Assembly: GCF_007859865.1 (NCBI RefSeq)
Contig: NZ_SJPI01000001.1
Coordinates: 3,037,406-3,101,405 of the forward strand
Length of the DNA stretch: 64,000 nucleotides
Direction: 5' to 3'
From: Rubripirellula amarantea
GTDB lineage: Bacteria > Planctomycetota > Planctomycetia > Pirellulales > Pirellulaceae
Under the pieces are notes generated by a model. The model did not search any database. It was not told the DNA's origin and saw nothing but the letters and a program-made list of their open reading frames with translations. This document shows, in pieces, positions 34,850 to 43,749 of the stretch. The stretch's first letter is position 1; each line of letters begins with the position of its first letter. Both the position numbers and the translations under genes were made by a program.

Positions 34850-36214
34850 CTACTCGACAACTTCTAAGTCTTCTCGAAGTTCGAACAGTTCGTCGAGCGT
34901 GTCGTAGCTAATGCCCGTGTTGGTGACCACCATTTTCTTTAGACTCGGCATGCTGCCGATTTTCATGAACGCTTCGTCGGTAAACTGAGTGCCGATCAGG
35001 TTAATCGTTTTCAGCTTGTCCATCTTCAGAATGACGGGCAGCGATGCATCAGTCAGCGAAGTGGATTCCAAGTTCAATTCGGTCACTTCGGTTAACTTGT
35101 CATAGTTGGCGAAGGCCTCGTCGTTGACTTTGGTTTCCCACAGACCCAAGACGGTTAGTTTCGTGAGTTTGCCAATTTGAGCGAGCGACTCGGCGGAAAC
35201 AAGTTTGCATTCGCTGATGTCAAAGAAAGTCAGTTCGGGAAGACCGACGATGATGTCCATGCCTTCGTCATCGAATGAGGACGCTCGCAGTTCAAGTCGA
35301 TTGATCTTCTTGAGTTCAGCAATGTTTTGCAGGCCTTTGCCAGTGACGTCGGTCCCGCGAATGCGAAGTCGCTTGAGGTCTTTCAGATTTTTGACCGCAG
35401 CCATACCTTCGTCTTTGATTTTGGAATAGTCCATTTGCAAAGACTGTAGCGTGGTGGTTTTTCCGAGGGCTTTGAGTCCCTCGTCGGTGATCGCGGTGCA
35501 ATAGTTGACGTTGAGCGACTTAAGCGGCAGTGTAGAAATTGCAATGACGCCGTCATCACTGACCTTTGACTTTTCAAGTTGCAGGTCGGCAAGTCGAGGA
35601 AGCTTCGCCAGCGCGGGCATGCCAGCGTTTGAGATATTGGTGTTGCGAAGGTCAACGGCTCGAAGTCGTGTAAGTCCGGAAAGATTGTCGAGTCCTTCGT
35701 CACTCACCCCCGTTCGACGAGCGAAGAATACTTCCAGCGTCTTGAGATCCTTAATCGCTTGAAGTGCACCGTCCCCGATGGATGAATTTGAGAGGTCAAC
35801 GCGTTTGAGATTGGTCAATTTGCTAAGGACTTCGATACCGTTATCGGTTAGTCCGGGACCGGAAAGTTGAAGTTCGGTGACGCTGGGAAGCTTGGCCAAG
35901 TTGGCCAGCAATTCGGGGTTTTCTTCGCTGAGTAGACCGCCCACTTTGATCACATTTCCCGCAGCATTCTTGGTCAGCAAGAACCCGGCCGTGTCCAAGG
36001 CGGCGACCGCTTCGGCATCATCGGGTTCGACAGGGGGTGCTGGCTTTGGCTCCACGGCGACATCAGCCGTTGATTCTGGGGCTGGTTTTTTTTGCGTTTC
36101 TGACTTGCAGCCCGTGATGGCGCTAAGGGGAGCGATGAAAAGCAGGCTCGAGATGAGGGTAAGAATTGCGTTGTGTGACGTGACGTGGAGTCGACGACGA
36201 GGGGATAAAGTCAT
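34850..36214 (-). CDS. leucine-rich repeat lipoprotein
   Basis: 454 residues. The start has a signal peptide ending in LSAITGC, a lipobox, followed by a Pro/Glu/Ala-rich linker (about 38-65). From about residue 85 to the end there are about 14 leucine-rich repeats of 23-25 residues (for example LTDNGIEVLSKLTNLKRVDLS), of the cysteine-containing / GALA-like type common in planctomycetes. Such proteins are thought to bind partners at the membrane; no catalytic part is seen. It converges with the ABC ATPase gene, with 56 bases between. Confidence 0.85.
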   Translation of the reverse strand: MTLSPRRRLHVTSHNAILTLISSLLFIAPLSAITGCKSETQKKPAPESTADVAVEPKPAPPVEPDDAEAVAALDTAGFLLTKNAAGNVIKVGGLLSEENPELLANLAKLPSVTELQLSGPGLTDNGIEVLSKLTNLKRVDLSNSSIGDGALQAIKDLKTLEVFFARRTGVSDEGLDNLSGLTRLRAVDLRNTNISNAGMPALAKLPRLADLQLEKSKVSDDGVIAISTLPLKSLNVNYCTAITDEGLKALGKTTTLQSLQMDYSKIKDEGMAAVKNLKDLKRLRIRGTDVTGKGLQNIAELKKINRLELRASSFDDEGMDIIVGLPELTFFDISECKLVSAESLAQIGKLTKLTVLGLWETKVNDEAFANYDKLTEVTELNLESTSLTDASLPVILKMDKLKTINLIGTQFTDEAFMKIGSMPSLKKMVVTNTGISYDTLDELFELREDLEVVE

Positions 36215-36455
36215 GTGAAAGCAGCAGGTTTAGGGGCAGGAAGAATAGGGGAGGCAGGCTTGATTTGAACAGTATTCTACTGGTCCTTTGCTAGCGCCCA
36301 AGGCGTCAATCGGATTGATTGTCGCTTGAGGCATCCATTGCTAAGGTGGAAGGGGCGGTCATTCCGCCAAAACGGCCTGCATCTAGATTACAATCTCAAG
36401 CGTCCATTTGCATTCCGCCCTCCAAATTCTCTCACTTTCTATCTAAGGAAACTTG

Positions 36456-37895
36456 ATGGCCAATAAGACGACGACCCGTCGAAAATTTCTCGGTCAATCT
36501 GCTGCCCTCACTGCGATTGCCGGTACCGGGTTCTACGCTAGTTCCGCGCCTCACCGACTGCATGCTCAAGACACACCAATGAGCGGCCTTTCCGCAGGAT
36601 GCATCGGCGTCGGTGGCAAGGGAGACAGCGACACCACTCACATCGCCGAACAAGGTGTTGAGGTCGCTGCGATTTGCGACGTTGATAAGGACACACTGAC
36701 CAAGAAAGGTCGCGAACTGCCGAAGGCTGTGCATTTCACTGACTTCCGCGAGATGCTCGATCAGCTCGGTGACAAGCTAGACATCATCACGTGCAGCACT
36801 CCCGACCACACGCATGCTGCGGCCTGTGTCAAAGCCATGCATATGGGCAAGCACGTGTATTGCCAAAAGCCACTGACATGGTCGATTGGCGAAGCTCGTA
36901 TGATGCGAGAGGTTGCAGCCGAGACCGGCGTCGTGACTCAGATGGGCAATCAAGGCACCAGCCAAGACATCCTTCGTGAAGGCGTCGAAGTCATTCAAAG
37001 CGGCGCCATCGGCGAAGTGAAGGAAGTTCACATTTGGTCGAATCGTCCAGTATGGCCACAAGGAAAAGGTCGGCCTGCCGGTTCAGATCCGATTCCTGAA
37101 AGCTTGAACTGGGATGCTTGGATCGGCCCTGCTCCTATGCGTCCCTACAAGGCCGGCGAATACCACACGTTCAATTGGCGTGGTTGGGTTGACTTCGGAA
37201 CTGGCGCTCTCGGCGACATGGCCTGTCATACAACCAATCTGCCCGTGATGGCATTGCAACTTTGGGATCCGATCGCTGTAACGGCGATCACAAACCCAGG
37301 AATCGTTGAAGGGGAAACGTTCCCTGCGAATACGGCGATTAAGTTTGAGTTCCCAGAACGAGACGGACTGCCAGCTTGTAACTTCTTCTGGTACGACGGT
37401 GGTAACCTGCCACCGGATGAAGTCATCAACCAATTGCCGAAACGCGAATTGGCAAAGATCCAAGAACAAAAGAAGAAACCCGGACAACGTGGCACCAGTG
37501 GCGCGATGGTCATGGGTAGCAAAGGTGTCTTTTACTCGGGTGACGATTACGGCGGACGCTATGCGTTGTTGCCTCGCGATAACTATCGCGACTACAAGGT
37601 TCCCGAGCCGACCTTGCCGCGTATCCCATTCAAGGGCAACGTTGATCAAAACCAAAAGTGGGAATTTGTCAGCACGGTTAAGGGCGAATACGAGCCTGGC
37701 ACTATGTCGAACTTTGGTTACGCCGGTCGTTTGACCGAAACAATCTTAGTTGGCAACTTGGCGCTTCGTGCAGGTGAAGGCCAACGCATCGAGTGGGATG
37801 CGAAGGAACTCAAGAGCACCAACGTTAGTTCAGTCAATGAGCATGTGATGCGAGAAGCACGCGAAGGTTGGGAAATCGCTCAACCGGTAGCCTAA
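36456..37895 (+). CDS. TAT-exported Gfo/Idh/MocA family oxidoreductase
   Basis: 479 residues from the ATG at 36456, with AAGGAA six bases ahead. The N-terminus has a twin-arginine signal (TTRRKFLGQSAALTAIAG). After the signal a Rossmann strand leads to GCIGVGGKG, and CSTPDHTHAAACVKAMHMGKHVYCQKPLT has the conserved EKP-like QKP of the family. These enzymes oxidise or reduce sugars and cyclitols with NAD(P); exported TAT versions are abundant in planctomycetes. A hairpin terminator follows 46 bases after the stop. Substrate unknown. Confidence 0.93.
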   Translation: MANKTTTRRKFLGQSAALTAIAGTGFYASSAPHRLHAQDTPMSGLSAGCIGVGGKGDSDTTHIAEQGVEVAAICDVDKDTLTKKGRELPKAVHFTDFREMLDQLGDKLDIITCSTPDHTHAAACVKAMHMGKHVYCQKPLTWSIGEARMMREVAAETGVVTQMGNQGTSQDILREGVEVIQSGAIGEVKEVHIWSNRPVWPQGKGRPAGSDPIPESLNWDAWIGPAPMRPYKAGEYHTFNWRGWVDFGTGALGDMACHTTNLPVMALQLWDPIAVTAITNPGIVEGETFPANTAIKFEFPERDGLPACNFFWYDGGNLPPDEVINQLPKRELAKIQEQKKKPGQRGTSGAMVMGSKGVFYSGDDYGGRYALLPRDNYRDYKVPEPTLPRIPFKGNVDQNQKWEFVSTVKGEYEPGTMSNFGYAGRLTETILVGNLALRAGEGQRIEWDAKELKSTNVSSVNEHVMREAREGWEIAQPVA

Positions 37896-37941
37896 GCATC
37901 GCTTCCATGTCTCGGGTTGAGACCGAGCAATAAACTTACGA

Positions 37942-37983
37942 AACGGCGAGAGAGCATTCCGTGCTCCTTCGCCGTTTTTTTTA
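37942..37983 (+). terminator. intrinsic terminator after the oxidoreductase gene
   Basis: The inverted repeat AACGGCGA ... TCGCCGTT encloses a GAGCATTCCGTGCTC inner stem and is followed by a run of eight T. It lies just beyond the oxidoreductase stop and before the convergent acyl-AMP ligase. Confidence 0.85.
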
Positions 37984-38087
37984 TGGCCGAATGTTCGCCA
38001 AGGATTCGCGACGAACCAAAAGCGGGTGCCTGGCTCTATCAGCGGTGAAGAGCAGAAGTGTATCGGTCTCGAATTGAGTCCGACGTC

Positions 38088-40352
38088 TTAGGATTGACGC
38101 TTATCAGCAAACGCATGTGCGTCGTCAGCTTCAAGCGTTGATTCATCGTCGTTGTTGAAGTTCTGTAGCGATGGTACTGAGTCCATGTCGTCACCCATTA
38201 CTTGCGCGACGATGAATGCACTTAGTTTTGACACCGTGGGATAGTTCCAAGCATCAATCGGCGTAAGTTCGGCTCCGGACCAATCTTCGATCTCGCCGCT
38301 CATCTCGACGGCAGTCATCGAATCCAGGCCATACTCGGCGAAGAGTTTGTCGAAATCAATATCGCGCGGGTCGACTCCCGCGCGAGCGATCAGCCATTGA
38401 GTCATCCACGATTCCGTATCTTGCAAGAATCGCTCACGCTGTTTCGGTTCATTGCCAGTAGGAACGACGGGCATGTCCAAGGGCACCTGTGTCGATCCCG
38501 ACGCGCAGTCGTATCGGTACTTCGACTCGATTGAGTTGTCGTCGAACATTTGACGGCAATGGCTGCGTTTGACCTTGCCGCTGCTGGTCAATGGCACGGT
38601 TCCTTGGCGAACAAGTAGCACGTGCCGAGGATCAACTTCATGGACATCGATCACGGCGCGACGGATGGAACGGACGAGTCCCGGTAGCGAGATTTCTTTG
38701 TGGTGCCGAGGTAGCTCTGCAACGATCGCAAGAGCTTCACTTCGAACTCCGTCCACCGCAATCGCAACGCACTGCCCGCCTTCGCTTCCGATCGTTTCGG
38801 AAACCGTGTCTTCAATATCGTTGGGAAAGAAGTTACGGCCGCGCAGGATGACCATGTCCTTGAGTCGGCCGGTCACAAACAGCTCGCCATCGTGCAGGAA
38901 TCCGAGGTCTCCGGTGCGACAAAAGCCACTGCGACCGTCGGCGGTTTGGGCGTGAAAGCGTTCTTCGTTCTCTGCTTTTCGGTTCCAGTAGCCTGCAGTG
39001 ACGCTGGGACCGCGAAGCCATATTTCGCCGACTTGCCGCGAGTCTTTTTCTTCAAGTGTTGCCGGATCTACCACCAGCAATTCCATGTTGCGGGCGGGCA
39101 ATCCGCAGGAAACAAGGGCACGAACATTTGCACCGCGACCCTGCGACATCACTTCCGCATCGCCCTCGCCCAGTCGTTGGCGGTCGACCTTAATGACTTG
39201 GGGTTTATGAGGCCCCTCGCCGCCAGCGGCTAATAACGTTGCTTCGGCTAGACCGTAGCAAGGGTAGTACGAATTCTCGGAGAACCCGGACGACGAAAAT
39301 CGTGCGTCGAAGTCGTGGAGCGTGCGAGCCAAAACTGGTTCGGCTCCGCTGAACGCGATCTTCCAACAACTAAGGTCAAGGTCGTCTGCCTGGGCAGGTG
39401 AAATTCGATCAACGCAAAGCTGGTACGCAAAATTGGGAGCACCGCTGATCGAAGCTTTATGGTCGCTAATCATTTGCAACCAACGCAAAGGCCGCTGCAG
39501 AAACGCACGCGGGCTGATCAAGATTGTGGTGCAGCCCAAGTAAAGCGGTGCGAGGATCCCACCAATCAATCCCATGTCGTGAAAGAATGGTAACCAGAAG
39601 ACCGCTTTCTCGACCTGTTCAGCATCATCTGGCTGCATCGGGATGCGAAAACCATAACCGATCGCGTGAAGATTCGCTACTAGATTTCGATGACGAACCA
39701 TCACTCCCTTGGGCTCGCTGGTACTTCCGCTGGTGTACTGCAGTAGTGCAAGCGAGTCCGGGTCTATGTCGAGCGTCGCGGGGTCCACGTGCGAGCTAGA
39801 CGTCGCCGATGACGAATCATCGGTTGCGATGTGAGGAATATTCCGCGCGGCGTCACAGAGTAAGTCATGCTCAAGACCCTCTATTGCCGTCGCGTCACCT
39901 AGCAATGCGGCCGGACGGCAATCTTCCGCGGCTGAATCAAGCCTTGGAACCTTACGGCCGGGACGGGGATAACACGTTGGCACCGGGATCCAACCAGCAA
40001 TCTGGCATCCCAAGAATGCAGCCAAGAATTCAATCCCGGGTGAGTAAAGCAGCAACGCTCGCGGTGCTTGGAATCCGTGATCAAGTTTGGCGCTGCTATC
40101 GCTACCTAGGTCGGCATCGCCATAAGCTCCATTGGTTTGCGTCGAAGGAGGGTCAAAAGTCGAAGCCGCTTGTAGTTGGTTGAGTTGTTCGGCGACTTGG
40201 CAAGCTCGCGACCAGAGTTCGGTGTAAGTCCAACTCGAGGTGGTTCCGTTGTCGCTGACGAATGAGATAGCCAGTCGATTTCCGTGACGCATCGCGCGAT
40301 TGCCGATCCACTCGGGCAGCGTTGCGTTGGGGGAAAGGTCAGAAACTGGCAT
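38088..40352 (-). CDS. fatty acyl-AMP ligase (FAAL) with a C-terminal acyl carrier domain
   Basis: 754 residues. The adenylation domain has LLQYTSGSTSEPKGVMVRH (P-loop), CYGLAEATLLAAGG, and FCRTGDLGFLHDGELFVTGRLKD, as in FAAL/acyl-CoA synthetase enzymes. The close similarity of RHRNLVANLHAIGYGF to FAAL text, and the lack of the usual FACL insertion, point to acyl-AMP ligase. Residues about 650-725 are an acyl carrier domain with the Ser in EYGLDSMTAVEMSGE. Such enzymes activate a fatty acid as adenylate and load it on ACP. No polyketide or peptide synthase is in the window; the FeeM-like acyltransferase 11 kb away is the only visible candidate user (speculative). Confidence 0.9.
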   Translation of the reverse strand: MPVSDLSPNATLPEWIGNRAMRHGNRLAISFVSDNGTTSSWTYTELWSRACQVAEQLNQLQAASTFDPPSTQTNGAYGDADLGSDSSAKLDHGFQAPRALLLYSPGIEFLAAFLGCQIAGWIPVPTCYPRPGRKVPRLDSAAEDCRPAALLGDATAIEGLEHDLLCDAARNIPHIATDDSSSATSSSHVDPATLDIDPDSLALLQYTSGSTSEPKGVMVRHRNLVANLHAIGYGFRIPMQPDDAEQVEKAVFWLPFFHDMGLIGGILAPLYLGCTTILISPRAFLQRPLRWLQMISDHKASISGAPNFAYQLCVDRISPAQADDLDLSCWKIAFSGAEPVLARTLHDFDARFSSSGFSENSYYPCYGLAEATLLAAGGEGPHKPQVIKVDRQRLGEGDAEVMSQGRGANVRALVSCGLPARNMELLVVDPATLEEKDSRQVGEIWLRGPSVTAGYWNRKAENEERFHAQTADGRSGFCRTGDLGFLHDGELFVTGRLKDMVILRGRNFFPNDIEDTVSETIGSEGGQCVAIAVDGVRSEALAIVAELPRHHKEISLPGLVRSIRRAVIDVHEVDPRHVLLVRQGTVPLTSSGKVKRSHCRQMFDDNSIESKYRYDCASGSTQVPLDMPVVPTGNEPKQRERFLQDTESWMTQWLIARAGVDPRDIDFDKLFAEYGLDSMTAVEMSGEIEDWSGAELTPIDAWNYPTVSKLSAFIVAQVMGDDMDSVPSLQNFNNDDESTLEADDAHAFADKRQS

Positions 40353-40590
40353 GCTTCACAATGGCCTGTGCGAAAGAGGCATACTGGCAAACAACCGACT
40401 CGGATCGTCGTCGCGTGTTTGCGGAAATGCTAAACACGCGAAAAACCAAACGGTCGCAGGATTGCACATTTTAAGCATGGACCACGCCACTCTGCCGTAC
40501 TGAAAAATACTTCCTCGGCAATAAAAGCGCAAACGGCTTGCAGAATCAGTCCATCCGGACTGATTTAACATCTGCCAGCCTGTTTTTCTC
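40353..40590. other. intergenic region
   Basis: About 240 bases between the acyl-AMP ligase and the next minus-strand gene. I see no gene and no hairpin of note. Confidence 0.4.
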
Positions 40591-41124
40591 TTACCAACCT
40601 ATCGCTGGCGATGCCGGCGATACCGGAACGTAGTTCGGAGTCGACGACATTGGATAGACAGGTGTCGTCAACGGCTGGGCGCTTGGGTAGATGACTCGTG
40701 GAGCGGGCGAGTAACCTGAGCTTTGCGGAAAGCTCGGGTAGGTGACACTGGCGCGGTTGGCCGAGTACGAAGGTGTGGCAGGCACGGAGCGAACGCTTGA
40801 ACCATACGACTGAACCGGGGCCGACTCTAGCACAACGCCACCTTGCAACGATTGGTTGACGATCGTCATTCCTTGCTGACGCTGAACGCGCTGTGATGCG
40901 TCTGTGCCTCGATAATAGTTTCGACGGACGGTGTTGCCATAAAAGTGCAACGGTCGATAAGGCCGCTGTTCGATTGGCATCGACTTTATTTGGTCGCGGT
41001 ATTCTCCGGTTGCAACAATCACCGGCGACCAACCTGGTTGCTGGGCGGTCACTGAGGTGGGTAATAACGCCGAAGTTACTAGGCTGGCAGCAATCAAGGT
41101 TATCGGCGAAACAAAGCGAGGCAT
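40591..41124 (-). CDS. exported hypothetical protein, proline/serine/tyrosine rich
   Basis: 177 residues from the ATG at 41124; an upstream ATG at 41208 would run through a tandem repeat and give no signal peptide. The N-terminus MPRFVSPITLIAASLVTSA with cleavage after VTA is a good signal peptide. The mature protein is a low-complexity chain rich in Pro, Ser, Tyr, Val and Arg (for example SPAPRVIYPSAQPLTTPVYP), with no catalytic motifs. Likely an envelope-associated or structural protein. I recognise no family. Confidence 0.65.
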   Translation of the reverse strand: MPRFVSPITLIAASLVTSALLPTSVTAQQPGWSPVIVATGEYRDQIKSMPIEQRPYRPLHFYGNTVRRNYYRGTDASQRVQRQQGMTIVNQSLQGGVVLESAPVQSYGSSVRSVPATPSYSANRASVTYPSFPQSSGYSPAPRVIYPSAQPLTTPVYPMSSTPNYVPVSPASPAIGW

Positions 41125-41159
41125 GGCAAAAACGCTCCAGTGCGTAATAAGTCGTGAGG

Positions 41160-41189
41160 CCAAACAGGGAGTACCCAAACAGGGAGTAC
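41160..41189. repeat. 15-bp tandem duplication
   Basis: Two exact copies of CCAAACAGGGAGTAC, upstream of the exported protein gene. The unit is a multiple of three. Confidence 0.9.
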
Positions 41190-41521
41190 ATTGAGCGCTG
41201 TAGGACATTGCCTAGGACAGCGGCGACGTTTGGTAGTTTGATTGACTCGCCTGCATTTTCTATGCCCCAACCGAGGCGAAAACGCGGAATCACGCGAATG
41301 GCAGGCTTTTGACTGTCCCAGGTCCGGCAAAGCCATATCGGTAAGTCTCAACTCTGACACCAAATCTTGTTTTTGGGAACCAGATCAAGACTGCGTTCAG
41401 GACTGAGTCGCTTGGCTTGCGGCTCCGAACCGGTAGCAGGGTCACCCAATGATCGACTAGTCTAATGTTCAGGCAATCTGATTGGCCAGATTTGCCAGCT
41501 AGGATTACTGAGGGAAATTTT
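41190..41521. other. intergenic region between divergent genes
   Basis: About 330 bases with no gene. The end carries GAGGGA, the ribosome binding site of the next gene. No regulator site recognised. Confidence 0.4.
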
Positions 41522-42418
41522 ATGACCGAGTCGTCATCTCACGACACCGATTCAGCGGGAAAGACAAAGTCGCCTTCCCAGTGGTCTCATCGGAATAAGT
41601 CAAAGCTAGGCGGAATCGCTGTCGTTTTATTGGTGGGGCTTTACTCGTTTGCCGCGCCAAAGGTGAACGAGCGAATGGGCTGGAACCTGCCCGCACTGAA
41701 AACGGACGCGGCAGGCAATGTTCGATTAGCTGACAAGACGAAACAGCCAGAGCCCACCAGGGCGACCAATGCAAAAACGTCGACCGACGTTGCTTCCCGT
41801 CAGAAAACGGCGTCGTCATCTACCGACTCGTCGAATTCGGGCACAGCAACTTCGGGTGCGGCAACTTCGGGCACGGCAACTTCGGGTACGGCGACTTCGG
41901 GTACGGCGACTTCGGGTACGGCGACTTCGGGTACGGCGACGAGTGGCACACCGCTTTCTGACGCCGCACCCACCGAAAGTCCTGCCGCGAAAGCATCCGC
42001 TGGCGATTCGTCTGCCGCCAATGGTGACCTGCGGTACGGTCTCCTTCGCGAGGTTTCCCGCGACCGGTTTCTTTCGCCCGAAGGGCTACTCTATACACCG
42101 GGCAGCGCAGAAGGGCATCGCCTAGATCACCTCGCCCGCCACACCCGAGACCAGCCCAACCGTCCAGGCAGTCACGGTGTATTTGACGGGGAAATGGAAG
42201 GCGCTTTGAAGACAATCGACCGCGCCTACGCACGCGCCAAAACTGGCCAGCGGACAACCAAGAGCGTTGATCAGGGACGCACGATCTACACCGTGGATAT
42301 GGGAGGACGTGTTGGATTTGTGGGCGGGCAAGTGGGCAAGCGAAAACGAAATCCCATGGCCAGACGGGTTCGATTGGTGCTCGACGGTGACCGAGTGATC
42401 ACGGCCTACCCGATGTAA
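41522..42418 (+). CDS. membrane-anchored hypothetical protein with a Ser-Gly-Thr repeat stalk
   Basis: 298 residues from the ATG at 41522, preceded by GAGGGA. One membrane segment (about 32-48, GGIAVVLLVGLYSFAA) leads to an extracytoplasmic chain. Residues about 105-140 are an uninterrupted SGTAT repeat from seven copies of a 15-bp unit. The C-terminal half (about 190-298) is a compact domain with HRLDHLARHTRDQPNRPGSH and RTIYTVDMGGRVGFVGG, probably a small beta-rich domain. I do not recognise the family. The repeat is probably a flexible spacer whose length can vary between strains. Confidence 0.7.
   Translation: MTESSSHDTDSAGKTKSPSQWSHRNKSKLGGIAVVLLVGLYSFAAPKVNERMGWNLPALKTDAAGNVRLADKTKQPEPTRATNAKTSTDVASRQKTASSSTDSSNSGTATSGAATSGTATSGTATSGTATSGTATSGTATSGTPLSDAAPTESPAAKASAGDSSAANGDLRYGLLREVSRDRFLSPEGLLYTPGSAEGHRLDHLARHTRDQPNRPGSHGVFDGEMEGALKTIDRAYARAKTGQRTTKSVDQGRTIYTVDMGGRVGFVGGQVGKRKRNPMARRVRLVLDGDRVITAYPM
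41837..41941 (+). repeat. 15-bp tandem repeat, 7 copies, in frame
   Basis: Seven copies of TCGGGTACGGCGACT with a few silent or near-silent differences; each adds the five residues SGTAT (one copy SGAAT). The copies 4 to 7 are almost identical, which suggests recent expansion. Confidence 0.95.
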
Positions 42419-42451
42419 CCAGCCCCGGTACGGCCGAGGAACATTCGCCTC

Positions 42452-42478
42452 GTTGTTGTTGTTGTTGTTGTTGTTGTT
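42452..42478. repeat. (GTT)9 microsatellite between two genes
   Basis: Nine exact GTT units, 34 bases after the stop of the repeat-stalk gene and 45 bases before the TTG start of the zinc-ribbon gene. It lies in the likely untranslated leader of the second gene. Confidence 0.95.
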
Positions 42479-42523
42479 CGATACTGATCTCGTTCGTTTC
42501 TGATTTTCTGGGAGTAATCCACC

Positions 42524-42853
42524 TTGAGCCCTCGACACTCGATTGACTTCTGTCCCATTTGCGGCGGAGGCTTGTGTGGCCTTCGGATCTACGGCATCGG
42601 TGAGAACTCGCCTGCAAATACGCCACCTCACGGGCTCGTCATTTGCGACGAGTGCGAAGCGATATGGCTGGAACCGGATACGTCCACCGTCCACGTTTAT
42701 CCCGACCTTGAGAATCCAGTCAGTCCCGTAAGCGGCGAACCCTTGTGGGGCGAAACGAGCCGTTGGGCGACGATCGAAGACATCAAACAACTCGGTTGGC
42801 TAGACGCGGTCAATCGAGATCTCGATGTGGGTGGCGAAGAAAAGATCGTTTGA
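42524..42853 (+). CDS. small zinc-ribbon protein
   Basis: 109 residues with a TTG start preceded by GGGAG. Residues about 10-13 are CPIC and about 42-45 are CDEC, giving a four-cysteine zinc-ribbon-like site with a hydrophobic core (GLVICDECEAIWLEPD). The C-terminal half is an acidic, largely helical tail (DIKQLGWLDAVNRDLDVGGE). The gene ends 9 bases before the methyltransferase ATG, so they are probably in one transcript. The function is unknown; zinc-ribbon proteins of this size often act as adaptors. Confidence 0.7.
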   Translation: MSPRHSIDFCPICGGGLCGLRIYGIGENSPANTPPHGLVICDECEAIWLEPDTSTVHVYPDLENPVSPVSGEPLWGETSRWATIEDIKQLGWLDAVNRDLDVGGEEKIV

Positions 42854-42862
42854 TTGTCGCAC

Positions 42863-43573
42863 ATGTCTGATATTCAAGAACAAACCGATCGTCCCTCCAT
42901 CATCCGACACGTCGCTGCGGGGCAACTGTGTTGCGATCCAGAATGGGAGGACGCTTACAAGCGATTTGAAACGCCGGATGAAGAACTCGCAAAGTTCATC
43001 AAGCGGCTCACGCGATTTGGTTTTCACCAATTAGACCGCGACGCGCGGATTGTCGAAATCTTCTGCGGACGTGGGGTTGGCTTGACCGCTTTGGCCAAGA
43101 TGGGGTTCCGTAACCTCGAGGGCGTCGATCTGTCCGATACGTTGCTCGAAGAGTACCGCGGCCAAGCCACCTTGCACTTGGCCGATTGCATGGACCTGCC
43201 ACTGGAAAACAACACGTACGACGCCGTCATTGTTCAAGGCGGGCTGCATCACTTACCGAGCCTGCCCGATGACCTCGATCGAACGCTTGCTGGCATCCGA
43301 CGGATTCTCAAACCGAGCGGCAGGTTTTATGCGATCGAACCTTGGCAAACCCCTTTTTTGACAATGGTTCATGCGATCGTCCAGAATCCACTTGTGCGGA
43401 AGTTCTATGCCAAGGGTGATGCGTTGGCAGCGATGATTGACCGCGAGCGTCAGACCTACGAGCAATGGCTCAGTCAACCAAGACTAGTGTTGCAGAGTTT
43501 GGACGACCACTTCCGTTGCGAAAAGCGCGAGACGAGTTGGGGCAAACTCGCTTACGTAGGGCTGCCACGATAG
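42863..43573 (+). CDS. class I SAM-dependent methyltransferase
   Basis: 236 residues from the ATG at 42863. Motif I is IVEIFCGRGVGLTALAKMG, motif II/acidic loop is EGVDLSDTL, and motif IV-V region is YDAVIVQGGLHHLPSL, followed by GIRRILKPSGRFYAIEPW, as in UbiE-like small-molecule methyltransferases. It lies 9 bases behind the zinc-ribbon gene. The substrate is unknown, and no biosynthetic cluster is seen around it. Confidence 0.85.
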   Translation: MSDIQEQTDRPSIIRHVAAGQLCCDPEWEDAYKRFETPDEELAKFIKRLTRFGFHQLDRDARIVEIFCGRGVGLTALAKMGFRNLEGVDLSDTLLEEYRGQATLHLADCMDLPLENNTYDAVIVQGGLHHLPSLPDDLDRTLAGIRRILKPSGRFYAIEPWQTPFLTMVHAIVQNPLVRKFYAKGDALAAMIDRERQTYEQWLSQPRLVLQSLDDHFRCEKRETSWGKLAYVGLPR

Positions 43574-43749
43574 TCATCACCATTACAAACGGCATGACCG
43601 TCAAGCTTTCGTGGATGGTGCACAAAATTACGCCTAAAGCTGGGTCTCACCAAGATCAATAACTCCCACGGCCAGATTGAAAGCCATGTTTATCATGCCA
43701 AGCCACAAGGGGCTGGATTGGTGCTTTCTTTTTCTAGTAGTGGTTTCCG
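43574..43749. other. intergenic region
   Basis: About 175 bases. No gene or strong hairpin seen. Confidence 0.4.

Noticed and set aside
42122-42790. 222-codon minus-strand frame with a poly-Asn run
   Set aside because: Created by reading the GTT microsatellite in reverse; overlaps two real genes.
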